From DASUNP01 sp035249305 (GTDB lineage Bacteria; Acidobacteriota; Blastocatellia; UBA7656), in assembly GCA_035249305.1 (NCBI GenBank), contig DATFGQ010000111.1, positions 1-64,000 of the forward strand: a DNA stretch of 64,000 nucleotides. The letters run 5' to 3'. The position numbers were made by a program, and so were the translations under genes. Each line of letters starts with the position of its first letter. Position 1 is the first letter of the stretch. The notes beneath the pieces are model-generated. The model saw nothing but the letters and a program-made list of their open reading frames with translations. It ran no database searches and was not told the origin of the DNA. This document shows positions 37,128 through 45,972 of the stretch, one piece after another.

Positions 37128-38473
37128 CTGTAGCTCCTTTTGCGAATCAGCCACCAGGCCAGCGCTGTGGCTAGTGGGAAGGTGAAATAAAAGATCGCCG
37201 CCGCGCCTCGCGGACGCGCCGCAAGCGGATAGCCTGAGAACGCGTCTTCCTCCTGAGCCTCGGCGCGCTCGGGCGGGCTTACGCCCGCGAGTCGGTAGAT
37301 CTCTTCCAGGACTATCGGCACCGTCGTCGACCGGCTCATCACTTTTCGTCCGGCCATCTCGTAGTGGACCTCGCCGTAGTGGTCTTCCGCCTCTTCGAAC
37401 AGGCCGGTCATGCTCGTCGCGGCGTAATCGACTTCGACGCGCGGCAGAACCCTTCTGAGCTTGCTCAGTATGCTGCGCTCAAGGTCGGTGAGGCGCGGGT
37501 CTTCGGGGGACAAAAAGACCGTGACGAGCAACGGCTCGTCTATCCGCTTGAGCGCCGCTTCGTCGGAGGCCGGGAAAGAGTTGCGCCGGTTTTCGCTCAG
37601 GTCCCAGCTCGGCCTCAGACTGCCGGCGGCGATCACTATCACGGCGACGGTCGCCGCCACGCAGGCCAGGTCGAGGAGCCGAAACCGCAATGGCTTGCCT
37701 ATGTGTAACCATACGGCCGCCACGGCAAACCCGCCGAGAGCAAGCGCGATCATCACGCTTGCCGTGCTCAGCCGGAGCAGCCCCTGCTCAAAAGAGCGCA
37801 GCGCCGCCGTAGGAGTGTAAGCGGCCAGCTCTTGAAGCAGACCGCCCCGACCCGCGGCTATAAAATCGAGAGCCCACGTGCCGACTGTAAAACCTAAAGT
37901 CACTATCGCGGCGCTGGCGGCGCTCTCGGCAATCGCGGCGGCGGCAAACGCGAAACCGCTGCTCAAGATCATGCGCAACAGATGGCCGAGCAGCAGGTTC
38001 AACGTCTCAGGCCCGTCGAGGTGGCCGCCGTAGGACCTCCACAGGATCAGCGCAACAAGGCCCGGCGTCCAGGCCAGAATCCAACCGGCTACGAGCACCA
38101 GCCCCTTGGCCGCCAGCATCGAGCCGACGCCGACCGGGAGCTGTAGCGAGAGCTTCAACGCGCCGCTCTCTTTCTCGGCCGCCAGCAGCCGTATCGCGAT
38201 GAATGGAAACAACAGCGTCACGGCCAGGTCGTATGCCCCGAACGTAGGCGCGAGAAGCCCGTCGAGCGGCGTGAGCCCCTGCGGGAGCGCGGCCGGCCCG
38301 CCGCCGATCCCGCTCGCCTCGGCGTATAGATCGACCGCCGTTATGAAGCTCTGCCCGACGAGCGGCCCGATCATCAAAAGCAGTAGCCAGTAGGCGCGCG
38401 ACGCCGTCAGCTCTCGCCACTCTTTTCCCAACAGCTTTACGAATCTACGTGAGCGCAAGAAAGATGTCCTCAA
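37124..38473 (-). CDS. ABC-2 permease fused to a GldG-like auxiliary domain
   Basis: About 449 residues. Six N-terminal membrane helices match ABC-2 permeases (AYWLLLLMIGPLVGQSF, VTLLFPFIAIRLLAAEKESGALKLSLQLPV). After helix 7 comes an extracytoplasmic segment resembling GldG/ABC_transp_aux (LKRIDEPLLVTVFLSPEDPRLTDLERSILSKLRRVLPRVEVDYA). A final membrane anchor follows (AAAIFYFTFPLATALAWWLI). Separate GldF and GldG proteins are the usual form, so this is a fusion with a short auxiliary domain. No ATG fits. TTG 38473 or 38458, both with purine-rich ribosome sites, are candidates. It overlaps the ATPase gene end. Confidence 0.83.
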   Translation of the reverse strand: MRTSFLRSRRFVKLLGKEWRELTASRAYWLLLLMIGPLVGQSFITAVDLYAEASGIGGGPAALPQGLTPLDGLLAPTFGAYDLAVTLLFPFIAIRLLAAEKESGALKLSLQLPVGVGSMLAAKGLVLVAGWILAWTPGLVALILWRSYGGHLDGPETLNLLLGHLLRMILSSGFAFAAAAIAESAASAAIVTLGFTVGTWALDFIAAGRGGLLQELAAYTPTAALRSFEQGLLRLSTASVMIALALGGFAVAAVWLHIGKPLRFRLLDLACVAATVAVIVIAAGSLRPSWDLSENRRNSFPASDEAALKRIDEPLLVTVFLSPEDPRLTDLERSILSKLRRVLPRVEVDYAATSMTGLFEEAEDHYGEVHYEMAGRKVMSRSTTVPIVLEEIYRLAGVSPPERAEAQEEDAFSGYPLAARPRGAAAIFYFTFPLATALAWWLIRKRSYR

Positions 38474-39143
38474 GGTGCCCTTCGGCAAGACCTGACTGAG
38501 CGCGTAGCTCGGCGAGGCTCCCTTCGGCCGCGACACGCCCCGCGCTTAACAGCACCAGCCGGTCGCACACTCGCTCGGCGTCGACGAGCTGGTGGATCGA
38601 CAGCATCAACGTTCGCCCGCTCGCGGCGTGACTCTTGAGCAGGGACATAACGTCTCGCGTCTGTCTGAGGTCAAGGCCGTCGAAGGGCTCGTCCAACAGC
38701 AACAGATCGGTGGCAGTCACAAGCCCAAGCGCGAGCAGCGTGCGCTTACGCTCCCCTTTTGAAAGCGAGCCTATGCGCGCCCGCATTATCTCTGCGAGCC
38801 TGAGCGGCGCGATTAGCTCGGCCACCTCCGCGCGCGAGCCCGCGTAAAGGTCTTCAAAGAAGCTTAGCGCCCATCCGACGATCTGGTCGGCCCAGGGCAG
38901 TATGCCGTCGGGCATGTAAAACATCTCTCTCTTGCGCCGCGCGGGAGGCGTCACACGATCACGAATCTTGACCGTGCCTTCGTCGGCGGGCAGAAGCCCC
39001 GCGAGGCACTCAAGCAGCGTAGTCTTGCCCGCGCCGTTGGGGCCGATCAGCCCCAGCACCTCGCCTTCGCGCGCGGAGAAGCTCACGTCCTTGAGCGCCC
39101 AGTTACGGTTAAACCGCTTTGATATGCCTTCAGCCGTTAACAC
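38445..39143 (-). CDS. ABC transporter ATP-binding protein
   Basis: A 232-residue ATPase with Walker A GPNGAGKTTLL, Q-loop region near VTPPARRKREMFYMPDG, signature LSKGERKRTLLALGL (variant LSKGE), Walker B LLLLDEPFDGLD and switch His in LSIHQ. It energises the ABC-2 permease encoded next, whose gene overlaps its 3' end. The substrate is not predictable. Confidence 0.95.
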   Translation of the reverse strand: MLTAEGISKRFNRNWALKDVSFSAREGEVLGLIGPNGAGKTTLLECLAGLLPADEGTVKIRDRVTPPARRKREMFYMPDGILPWADQIVGWALSFFEDLYAGSRAEVAELIAPLRLAEIMRARIGSLSKGERKRTLLALGLVTATDLLLLDEPFDGLDLRQTRDVMSLLKSHAASGRTLMLSIHQLVDAERVCDRLVLLSAGRVAAEGSLAELRAQSGLAEGHLEDIFLALT

Positions 39144-39367
39144 GCGATTCTCTTAATTTGCATGAGTGATTGAACGCAGCCCGTCCTCCGACAGAAGTCG
39201 CAACAGCTCGCGCGCCTCCTTCCCTGATGTTCGTTAATTCAATCTGCTTGGATTACTGGACTTGCGAAGCTGCGCTTTGACGCACAACTCCCATATATTA
39301 TTTAGACACTCTCAGGAGAAGAATTCTTCCGTAGAATTTTTTATTTATAAAGATACTGGGATTGCGC

Positions 39368-40015
39368 TCACAGAGCGCGCAGCCGCAGGCGCAACGATAA
39401 GAGCCTCGGCAAGTCGCTTCGATCGGAATCGCGGTCACGCCACTCGCCCAGGTGCGACAGCTCGAACCCGGACTGCAACGCCCCGTTCACGTACTCTGAT
39501 ACGTCATGGAGGAATGCCCTGATGCGCTCGCACTCGCCCGTCTCTTTATTAGTAAACCGAGCCTGCTTCCCGTACATCTGCCGGACGGGGTGTAGCTCGC
39601 AAACGAAGAGCTCTCCGCCCGCGCGCAAGACGCGAGCGGCTTCGGCAAAGACCGGCCCGACCTGCTCGATGTGCTCCAGGACCAGCATGGCGATTACGAG
39701 ATCGGCCGAAGCTTCCGCCAAGGGCCAGGCGTTTCTAATGTCGTGTTGAATGAACCGGGCGCGGGGAGAGCGGACGCGGGCCTGTGCCTGACGCAGCATG
39801 CCTTCCGAGAAATCTACGGCCAGCACGCTCGCCGCGCGCTCTACTATCCACTCGGTATTGCGCCCCGTGCCGCAGCCTATCTCGACAACGTCGCGGCCGG
39901 CCAGCTCTAAATCGCTCTGTCGCAAAACGGCGGCGGCCAGCTCGCGCGTCCGGTTCAGGTCCGTGTCGTAAGTGTCGGCCCAGCGGTCGTAGGCCGAGGC
40001 CACTTCATTAATCAC
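39368..40015 (-). CDS. Class I SAM-dependent methyltransferase
   Basis: A 215-residue methyltransferase with motif I VVEIGCGTGRNTEWI, the acidic residue in VLAVDFSEGML, and the post-I motif RFIQHDIRNAWPLAEASADLVIAMLVLEHIE. It resembles Methyltransf_11/UbiE-type small-molecule enzymes. The start overlaps the stop of the upstream propeller gene by four bases (ATGA), so the two are coupled, though no functional link is obvious. Confidence 0.92.
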   Translation of the reverse strand: MINEVASAYDRWADTYDTDLNRTRELAAAVLRQSDLELAGRDVVEIGCGTGRNTEWIVERAASVLAVDFSEGMLRQAQARVRSPRARFIQHDIRNAWPLAEASADLVIAMLVLEHIEQVGPVFAEAARVLRAGGELFVCELHPVRQMYGKQARFTNKETGECERIRAFLHDVSEYVNGALQSGFELSHLGEWRDRDSDRSDLPRLLSLRLRLRAL

Positions 40016-41775
40016 TTCTTCCGTCCTATCGCAAACAGGCTCGACGACGAGCGCACGTACATCACGCCGTCCGACAACGCAGGGGTGGCCATCAGCAGCT
40101 CGCCCATCGAGTTCGTCGCGACGTGGGCGAACTTCCGGCCGGCCGCGACGACCAGCATGTCGCCGTCTTCGTTCGAGAGGTATATCTTACCGTCTGCGGC
40201 CACCGGCGACGCGCTGAACCCGCTGCCCACGAGTGGCAGCCGCTGGCGATAGACCTCTTCGCCCGTCTTCAAGTCATAGGCGTCAAACAATCCGTTGTTG
40301 GCGAGCACGTAGAGGACGCCGTCATAAACCAGCGGCGTGGGCATGTACGACCCGCGACCCGTGCGGCTCCAGACGACAGAATCGCTGCTCGCCTTGCCGT
40401 CGGCCAGAGTGAGGTCGCCTCGCGCGCCTGCGCGCACCACGAAGATGGGCCTTTCGGGCGCGCGGCCGCTCACGACTACGAACATGTCGTCTGTGAAGAC
40501 GGGCGTAGGCGCGGTGATCTTCGAGCTGCGCCCGAGCCGCCAGAGCTCTTTGCCGGTCCGCGGGTCGTAGCCGCGTATGTAATTCGAAGCGTTCGCCACC
40601 AGCACGGGGCCTGCCGATGTCGCAGCGACGGTCGGCGTCCCCCAGCTCGGCAACTCCTCGCGCTCGGTCTTCCACACGGTCTTACCCGTGTCGGCGTCGA
40701 GCGCCAGCAGGAAAGAGTCGTGCTGCGTGTCGCACTGGAGTATGACAAGGTTGTTCCAGATGATGGGCGAGCTGGCTGGCCCCCATTCGAACGTCGGTAT
40801 GTCGTAAGCGCCAAGGTCTAGCCGGCCCAGGTCGACCTTCCAGAGAAAGCGGCCGTTCATGTCGTAGGCATGCACGCCTTGCGAGCCGAACCACGCCACG
40901 ACTACGCGGCCATCGGTGGCGGGCGTGGAGTTGGCGTAGGTAGATTTTATGTGGCGCCTATCGACTGGGACGCCCTGGTATGCTACGCGCTCCCACACGA
41001 TCTTGCCTGTCCTTTTGTCGAGCGCGTAGATAACCCACTTGTGTTGTGATTGATCTTTCGACGCGTCGCCGTCGCCGTACAGGCCGGGGCGGAACGTAGC
41101 TTTCGGGTCGCTGCTGACGGCAGAGGTCACGAATAGACGGTCCCCCCAGACGACAGGGCTTGAGTGCGCGAGCCCCGGAATTGGCGCGCGCCAGATGATG
41201 TTCTCGCCCGTCTTGCCGTCCCAACGGTCGGGCAGATTCTGCCGCTCGGCCACGCCCGAAGCCTGCGGCCCGCGGAACGAGGGCCAGCTCCCCTTCGTGT
41301 CGGCCGGCACGGGCCGCGCGGGAGGCCGCGCCCCTGCCGCCGTCCTCACGATGCGCCGCGGGGGAATCTTTTCCATCTCGTCGGCCGGTGCCCACATGCT
41401 GCGGTCGAGTATCATCCGCCGCGGCATGCAATCGTCCGAGATGAGCGCGAAGCTGACGTGGCTCCCGTCGCTGCGGAGCCGGTATCTGGCAGGCCCCTCG
41501 CAACCCTTCGGGCCGCCCGAAGTCGCAAGCTCTATCTCATCGCCCTTGACCTTCCAACTGCCGGCCAGAGTGGGCCAGCGGTCGCCCTCAAGCTTGAACG
41601 TGCCCGCGGGGTCGAAACGCGCGACGAAGACGCCGAACTTCAACGGTGAAGATGGGAGCTGAACGTCTGTCTGCATGCTTGCGGACGCTGGTCTTAAGCC
41701 GCCCGCCAGGATAATGCCTGTCGCCAACAAGAGCGCGAGCATAAGTCTTATGAAATAGATTCTCTTCATATTCAT
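40012..41775 (-). CDS. Secreted PQQ-like beta-propeller protein
   Basis: About 587 residues with signal peptide (FIRLMLALLLATGIILAGGLRPASA). A small N-terminal beta domain precedes the motif GSWPSFRGPQASGVAE and a PQQ-like propeller with repeats of the A-x-D-x-x-TGKxxW type (ALDKRTGKIVWERV, ALDADTGKTVWKTE, GYDPRTGKELWRLG, AYDLKTGEEVYRQR). The family includes outer-membrane assembly and dehydrogenase-like proteins; no PQQ ligands could be confirmed. ATG 41775 or 41769 starts the signal peptide. A second family member starts at 63791. Confidence 0.88.
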   Translation of the reverse strand: MNMKRIYFIRLMLALLLATGIILAGGLRPASASMQTDVQLPSSPLKFGVFVARFDPAGTFKLEGDRWPTLAGSWKVKGDEIELATSGGPKGCEGPARYRLRSDGSHVSFALISDDCMPRRMILDRSMWAPADEMEKIPPRRIVRTAAGARPPARPVPADTKGSWPSFRGPQASGVAERQNLPDRWDGKTGENIIWRAPIPGLAHSSPVVWGDRLFVTSAVSSDPKATFRPGLYGDGDASKDQSQHKWVIYALDKRTGKIVWERVAYQGVPVDRRHIKSTYANSTPATDGRVVVAWFGSQGVHAYDMNGRFLWKVDLGRLDLGAYDIPTFEWGPASSPIIWNNLVILQCDTQHDSFLLALDADTGKTVWKTEREELPSWGTPTVAATSAGPVLVANASNYIRGYDPRTGKELWRLGRSSKITAPTPVFTDDMFVVVSGRAPERPIFVVRAGARGDLTLADGKASSDSVVWSRTGRGSYMPTPLVYDGVLYVLANNGLFDAYDLKTGEEVYRQRLPLVGSGFSASPVAADGKIYLSNEDGDMLVVAAGRKFAHVATNSMGELLMATPALSDGVMYVRSSSSLFAIGRKK

Positions 41776-41883
41776 CGCCTCAATTCCTTCGCACATTTTC
41801 TACCACATCAGGCTAACCGAGCAAAATGATAAAGCGTTCGGAACCGGGCCGGGGCTCTCCATAATGTAATGCAGACTATTTTA

Positions 41884-41912
41884 TTGACACAAGAGACGGC
41901 CGGTGATATAAA
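41884..41912 (+). promoter_or_regulatory. Promoter of the 41985 gene
   Basis: TTGACA (41884-41889), 17 bp and TATAAA (41907-41912), with TG one base before the -10 (TGATATAAA). This is one of the strongest promoters in the window. Confidence 0.8.
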
Positions 41913-41984
41913 ACGCTCGCGCTTGCGAGACAAGTGCCGCATCCCTTTTGTCAATCTTCCTTCCGCAAACGATTTGGAGTCGTT

Positions 41985-42797
41985 ATGAAAAGACACAAGA
42001 TTGGACTCAAGAGCGCTTTCATCTATCTCTTGGGCGTCGGGCTTGTCGCGCTGACCGTCTTAAACGTAACCCTGTTCTCTTCGGCATCCAGGCAAGAGAG
42101 CGTCATCGATGTAGCAAACAAAACTAGATTCATAGAGGTCACCGGCACGACGTCGGGCGGCAATCATATCGAAGTATCTCTGACAAATACGTCGAATAAA
42201 GAGATAACCGCTTACGTCCTGTCGCTGGGCGAGAACCTTACGGTTAAAGACGATTTCATCTACTCGGAGGCTGATAAGACCATCAAGCCGGCAGAGGGAT
42301 TTGTCTGCAAGATTCCGATACCCGCCAGCCTAAAGGGGCGAGATGATAAACGCATAACGATTCTTGCTGCGGTCTTCGACGACAAGACGGGCGACGGGGA
42401 TCAAAAGGTCATTGGAGAGATCAGAGATGAGCGGCTTGGCGAGAAGATACAATTGACGCGCATTCTACCCGTCTTAGACGGCATCTTAAGCTTACCGGAT
42501 TCGGACTCCGCACTTCGAGGAAGGCTGAGCCAGGAAATCGTGACCGCGTTAGACAGGCCGGAAGCGGAGACGTTAGAGATGCTGAAGAAAGACGCCGCGC
42601 AGATGGAAGCTCGGACCGGCCGGCAGACTGTGACAGTTCGGGAAGAGATAAAGAGCGGGCTTCAAACGGGCAAGGAGAACATACTGAGAAAGGTCGAGGA
42701 GATCAACCGGAGACGGCAATCCGAAGGCGATCTAAATGTCAAAGAGGAGGTGTCTCGCCTCAGACGCCATTATGAAAAAGTCCTCGCGCGACTCTAG
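41985..42797 (+). CDS. Exported hypothetical protein, paralogue of the 27923 product
   Basis: A 270-residue protein with an N-terminal membrane or signal helix (AFIYLLGVGLVALTVLNVTLF). The domain at residues 40-160 carries NTSNKEITAYVLSLGENLTV, IKPAEGFVCKIPIP and ITILAAVFDDKTGDGDQKVIGEI, in the same order as the domain in the protein at 27923. The C-terminal 100 residues are helical and charged. The function is unknown. ATG 41985 has GGAG upstream and a strong promoter. Confidence 0.75.
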   Translation: MKRHKIGLKSAFIYLLGVGLVALTVLNVTLFSSASRQESVIDVANKTRFIEVTGTTSGGNHIEVSLTNTSNKEITAYVLSLGENLTVKDDFIYSEADKTIKPAEGFVCKIPIPASLKGRDDKRITILAAVFDDKTGDGDQKVIGEIRDERLGEKIQLTRILPVLDGILSLPDSDSALRGRLSQEIVTALDRPEAETLEMLKKDAAQMEARTGRQTVTVREEIKSGLQTGKENILRKVEEINRRRQSEGDLNVKEEVSRLRRHYEKVLARL

Positions 42798-42862
42798 CTC
42801 AAAACCACCACCTGCGACGGTGGATAACGAAGCGCCCAACACAGGCTATAGAGGAGTGAGAA

Positions 42863-43897
42863 TTGAAACGAGCCTTCATAACCTTGATCCTGGTCTTCTG
42901 TTTTTTCGTTAACGTCAGCGCGGTCTGCACCCCACAAGGTTCGGTCATACATGAGCGCTATACCGGCTGCCCTTTACTGTTTAAAGACGTGGACTGGCAC
43001 GTGACTTGGCCGGACCTGTTTTCCGATCAGCTTACAACATCGGGGGACGGCTGGTGTGGTGCCGCTACAGCCTGTTGTAACCCGGCACCCAGGACAATAG
43101 AGTGCTGGCCGGCATTTTACGCCCCTACCGCGACGGCCTCTACCTGGCGCCAGGTTGTCGGGAATTCGGAAGCCTCTCAGTCTACAGAGCAGTGCCCAGG
43201 TGGGTGCGGCTCCGCGACGCGGATTACGTGCAGGGAGGTTTCGAGAATCACCTATTCGATCTCGCATACAACCAGTTGCCCACCCGACCCCGGAGACTGC
43301 CCGCTCCACACGTCCTACGATAGAACCTGTTGTAAATGCATGCCAAGCTCCAGCCCGATAATCATAGACACGACGGGAGATGGGTTTAGACTGGGCAGTT
43401 TAGAACAGGGCGTCTTCTTTGACATAGACGCCAACCGGGCGTCGCCCGCCGAACAGGTTTCCTGGACCTCCGCGAACTCAGACGACGCCTTCTTAGCGCT
43501 GGACCGAAGCGGCAATGGTAGGATAGATGACGGGTCGGAATTATTCGGGAATTTCACACCCCAGACCGCGTCCGCCAGCCCGAACGGCTTTATCGCCCTC
43601 GCCGAATATGATAAGCCGGCGAACGGCGGGAATGGCAACGGCAAGATCGACGGCCTTGACGCAGTCTTCTCCTCCCTGCGGCTCTGGAAAGATGTGAATC
43701 ATAACGGGGTGTCCGAGCCCGTTGAGCTACACACGCTGCCATCGCTCAACGTAGCATCTATCGACCTCGATCATAAAGAGTCGAAGCGGACCGATGAGTT
43801 CGGCAACTATTTCCGTTACAGGGCAAAAGTCCGCGATTCACATGGCGCGCATGTCGGGCGGTGGGCTTACGACGTATTCCTGTTTAGTTCTCAGTAA
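42863..43897 (+). CDS. Secreted Cys-rich protein with EF-hand-like calcium-binding module
   Basis: A 344-residue exported protein. A signal peptide (FITLILVFCFFVNVSAVC) is followed by a Cys-rich segment (residues 20-155, about 16 Cys). A conserved module found in many secreted bacterial proteins comes next: PIIIDTTGDGFRLGSLEQGVFFDIDA, DDAFLALDRSGNGRIDDGSELFGN, NGNGKIDGLDAVFSSLRLWKDVNHNGVSEPVEL. The D-x-N/S-G-x-G/N-x-I-x-D loops suggest calcium binding. TTG start at 42863 with GAGGAG upstream. The gene ends before a strong hairpin. Confidence 0.83.
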   Translation: MKRAFITLILVFCFFVNVSAVCTPQGSVIHERYTGCPLLFKDVDWHVTWPDLFSDQLTTSGDGWCGAATACCNPAPRTIECWPAFYAPTATASTWRQVVGNSEASQSTEQCPGGCGSATRITCREVSRITYSISHTTSCPPDPGDCPLHTSYDRTCCKCMPSSSPIIIDTTGDGFRLGSLEQGVFFDIDANRASPAEQVSWTSANSDDAFLALDRSGNGRIDDGSELFGNFTPQTASASPNGFIALAEYDKPANGGNGNGKIDGLDAVFSSLRLWKDVNHNGVSEPVELHTLPSLNVASIDLDHKESKRTDEFGNYFRYRAKVRDSHGAHVGRWAYDVFLFSSQ

Positions 43898-43920
43898 TCG
43901 CATATTCATCCCCTACGCAA

Positions 43921-43973
43921 TTCAGCACAGACTAAAGACCCCGACGTTACCGGGATCTTTAGTCTGTGCTGAA
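43921..43973 (+). terminator. 18-bp perfect hairpin, likely terminator
   Basis: TTCAGCACAGACTAAAGA pairs perfectly with TCTTTAGTCTGTGCTGAA, and the intervening bases can extend the stem (CCCCGACGTTACCGGGA). It sits between two plus-strand genes and covers possible upstream starts of the next one. Confidence 0.7.
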
Positions 43974-43998
43974 CTTGAAACGGCAAGGAGCGACTGAA

Positions 43999-44844
43999 TT
44001 GAGTCAGCAGACCGAGCGACACCAGATCACAAAAATGAGAGTCGTCTACCGGATGCCCGGCATGGACGGCGTGACGATCCGGCGCGACGTTGAATACCGC
44101 GCAACGGACGCGGGCGCGCTGACGATGGACATTTACTACCCGCCCGCCTACGAAGCCGGGGCGCGCACGGCGGCCGTGGTCTTCGTCCTGGGATACTCCG
44201 ACGTAGGGTTTCAACGGATGCTGGGCTGCAAGCAGAAAGAGATGGAGTCCTACATCTCGTGGGCGCAACTGGCGGCCGCTTCGGGGTTGGTCGCGATCAC
44301 CTACGAGACTACGGACCCGGCGACCGATGTTCACGCGTTGATGGACTATCTTCGAAAGAACGACGCGGAGCTCGGGATTGACGCAAACTGTATCGGCGTG
44401 TGGGCCTGCTCGGGGAACGGACCGAACGCGTTATCGGTTCTGATGCAAGGAGCCGAAAGCGGGGTGAAGTGCGCCGTCCTTTGCTACACGATCACGCTCG
44501 ACCTTGATGGGGCGACTGACGTAGCCGAGGCCGCAAGGCAATGGGGGTTCGCCAACCCTTGCGCGGGAAAGAGCGTCGCCGACCTTCCGCAAGAGATACC
44601 GCTGTTCGTCGTGAGGGCGGGGCGGGACCAGACGCCCAGACTCAACGAGACTATCGATCGCTTCATCGCCGCGGCGTTGAGATGCAATCTGGCGATCAGG
44701 ATCGAGAATCACCGCCTGGCCCCGCACTCGTTCGACGTGATGGACGACAGCGAAACTACGCGCGAGATCATCCGAGAGGTGCTCGCGTTCATGCGGTTTC
44801 ACCTCTCGGGAGCTAATGCAGAACCAGGCCGACCGACAGCCTGA
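43999..44844 (+). CDS. Alpha/beta hydrolase family protein
   Basis: About 281 residues. The fold is suggested by MDIYYPPAYEAGARTAAVVFVLGYSD, the nucleophile-elbow-like GVWACSGNGPNAL, PLFVVRAGRDQTPRLNETIDRFI and a late His in APHSFDV. The elbow Ser in CSGNGPN differs slightly from GxSxG. TTG 43999 follows AGGAG by eight bases; GTG 43966 would start inside the hairpin and is disfavoured. Its 3' end overlaps the convergent outer-membrane protein gene by 32 bp. Confidence 0.8.
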   Translation: MSQQTERHQITKMRVVYRMPGMDGVTIRRDVEYRATDAGALTMDIYYPPAYEAGARTAAVVFVLGYSDVGFQRMLGCKQKEMESYISWAQLAAASGLVAITYETTDPATDVHALMDYLRKNDAELGIDANCIGVWACSGNGPNALSVLMQGAESGVKCAVLCYTITLDLDGATDVAEAARQWGFANPCAGKSVADLPQEIPLFVVRAGRDQTPRLNETIDRFIAAALRCNLAIRIENHRLAPHSFDVMDDSETTREIIREVLAFMRFHLSGANAEPGRPTA

Positions 44845-45409
44845 CGTTCCCCTGGCTGTTGCCTCCGAAGTTGGTGACGAGGTAGTCGGCTTGAATCACG
44901 CGGAGCGCGACGCTGTCGCTCAGCTTCACGTCCAACCCGCCGCCGACCGCTATGGCGAAGCTTATGTCGGAGAATTTTGAATCTAAGACCAGGTCGCCGA
45001 ACCTGACCGTAGCGTCCGCGCCCAGGCGTGAAGCGCCCAACAAGACGTGAGCGAACGGGGTCACGTCTTCGTTCCCGGCTATCGGGAATCGAATCTTGGG
45101 GCCTGCCAGAATGTTATGGATGCTGGAATCGCTGTCGGCATCGATCACGACAACAGTCCCGGGCAGCAAGGGGTTTATGAACTCCGTGCGTATAGACTGC
45201 GACCCGTAATGGCCGCTGAAATCGCCTACGATAGCGATCCGCCGGTTTAGACTGAACGCCACCGAAGCGTCCCAGCCGTGAAGGTTCCCGCCTCCGTCCG
45301 GGCGGAAGAACGAGTAGCCGCCGAAGACCTCGACGGGCTGAGGCTCTTGAGCCAGGGCCGGAGTCGACAGCGCGATGAGCAAGAATGCGATTGAAAGTAC
45401 GAATCTCAT
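44813..45409 (-). CDS. Outer-membrane beta-barrel protein
   Basis: A 198-residue protein with signal peptide (FVLSIAFLLIALSTPALAQ). The mature part alternates polar/hydrophobic residues: VEVFGGYSFFRPDGGG, WDASVAFSLNRRIAIVGDFSG, FAHVLLGASRLGADATV, IAVGGGLDVKLSDSVALRVIQADYLVTNF. It ends NVRLSVGLVLH, typical of OmpA/OmpW-like eight-stranded barrels. ATG 45409 has AAGGAG upstream. Confidence 0.88.
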   Translation of the reverse strand: MRFVLSIAFLLIALSTPALAQEPQPVEVFGGYSFFRPDGGGNLHGWDASVAFSLNRRIAIVGDFSGHYGSQSIRTEFINPLLPGTVVVIDADSDSSIHNILAGPKIRFPIAGNEDVTPFAHVLLGASRLGADATVRFGDLVLDSKFSDISFAIAVGGGLDVKLSDSVALRVIQADYLVTNFGGNSQGNVRLSVGLVLH

Positions 45410-45426
45410 ATGCTCCAGTCTCCTTT

Positions 45427-45966
45427 TCACAACGGTTGGTTGGCGCAACTGCTGGCGCAACAGGCGGGCCTGTCGGCCGCAGGCGAATCGATCAGCTCCT
45501 GAAACTTCTTTCGCGCCTTATCGTGCAGGTTGTCCCAGTCGAGCATCCACCACCACGGCGCGCTCTCCAGCTTTGCGACGAACAGGCGAACCTCGTCCCA
45601 CGTCTTGAGCCCCAGGTACTCGACGAAGTAGCGCGGCAAAAGCTGTGGCATGAAGCCTACCTGTAGCCAGTCGAGAAAGCCTTCGCCGTCGGCAGGCAGG
45701 AAGTCCGCCAGGCACCCGTAGATGACCGTGTGGCGCTGGTGACGCTTTAGAAACCTGCCGACAGAGGGCAGCACCTTGTCGTAAAGCCAGTCGGCGCTTT
45801 CGGTCCTCGAAGGCGACCAGTACTCGCCGGCCGCGAGCACCGCTTCGACCGAGACCTCCCGGCCGCGTGTGACGACGCCCGGCTCCTCAAGCGACCAGTA
45901 GGCCCACCCGTAGCCGGCGTCTACGTAGACCTTGCAATCCGTGCAGGCGAAATAGAGGTTGTTCAT
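45427..45966 (-). CDS. Hypothetical protein with N-terminal CxxC and C-terminal Cys cluster
   Basis: A 179-residue protein of unknown function without a signal peptide. It opens MNNLYFACTDCKVYVDAGYGWAYW with a CxxC, and ends in a CCASSC cluster. Between them is a Trp/aromatic-rich helical region (ADWLYDKVLPSVGRFLKRHQRHTVIYGCLADFL; WWWMLDWDNLHD). The Cys pairs could bind zinc. It starts six bases after the stop of the secreted gene upstream, so the two are co-transcribed. Confidence 0.7.
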   Translation of the reverse strand: MNNLYFACTDCKVYVDAGYGWAYWSLEEPGVVTRGREVSVEAVLAAGEYWSPSRTESADWLYDKVLPSVGRFLKRHQRHTVIYGCLADFLPADGEGFLDWLQVGFMPQLLPRYFVEYLGLKTWDEVRLFVAKLESAPWWWMLDWDNLHDKARKKFQELIDSPAADRPACCASSCANQPL

Positions 45967-45972
45967 ACCCCC

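Noticed and set aside
37479..37712. Arg-rich ORF inside the permease gene
   Set aside because: Shadow frame.
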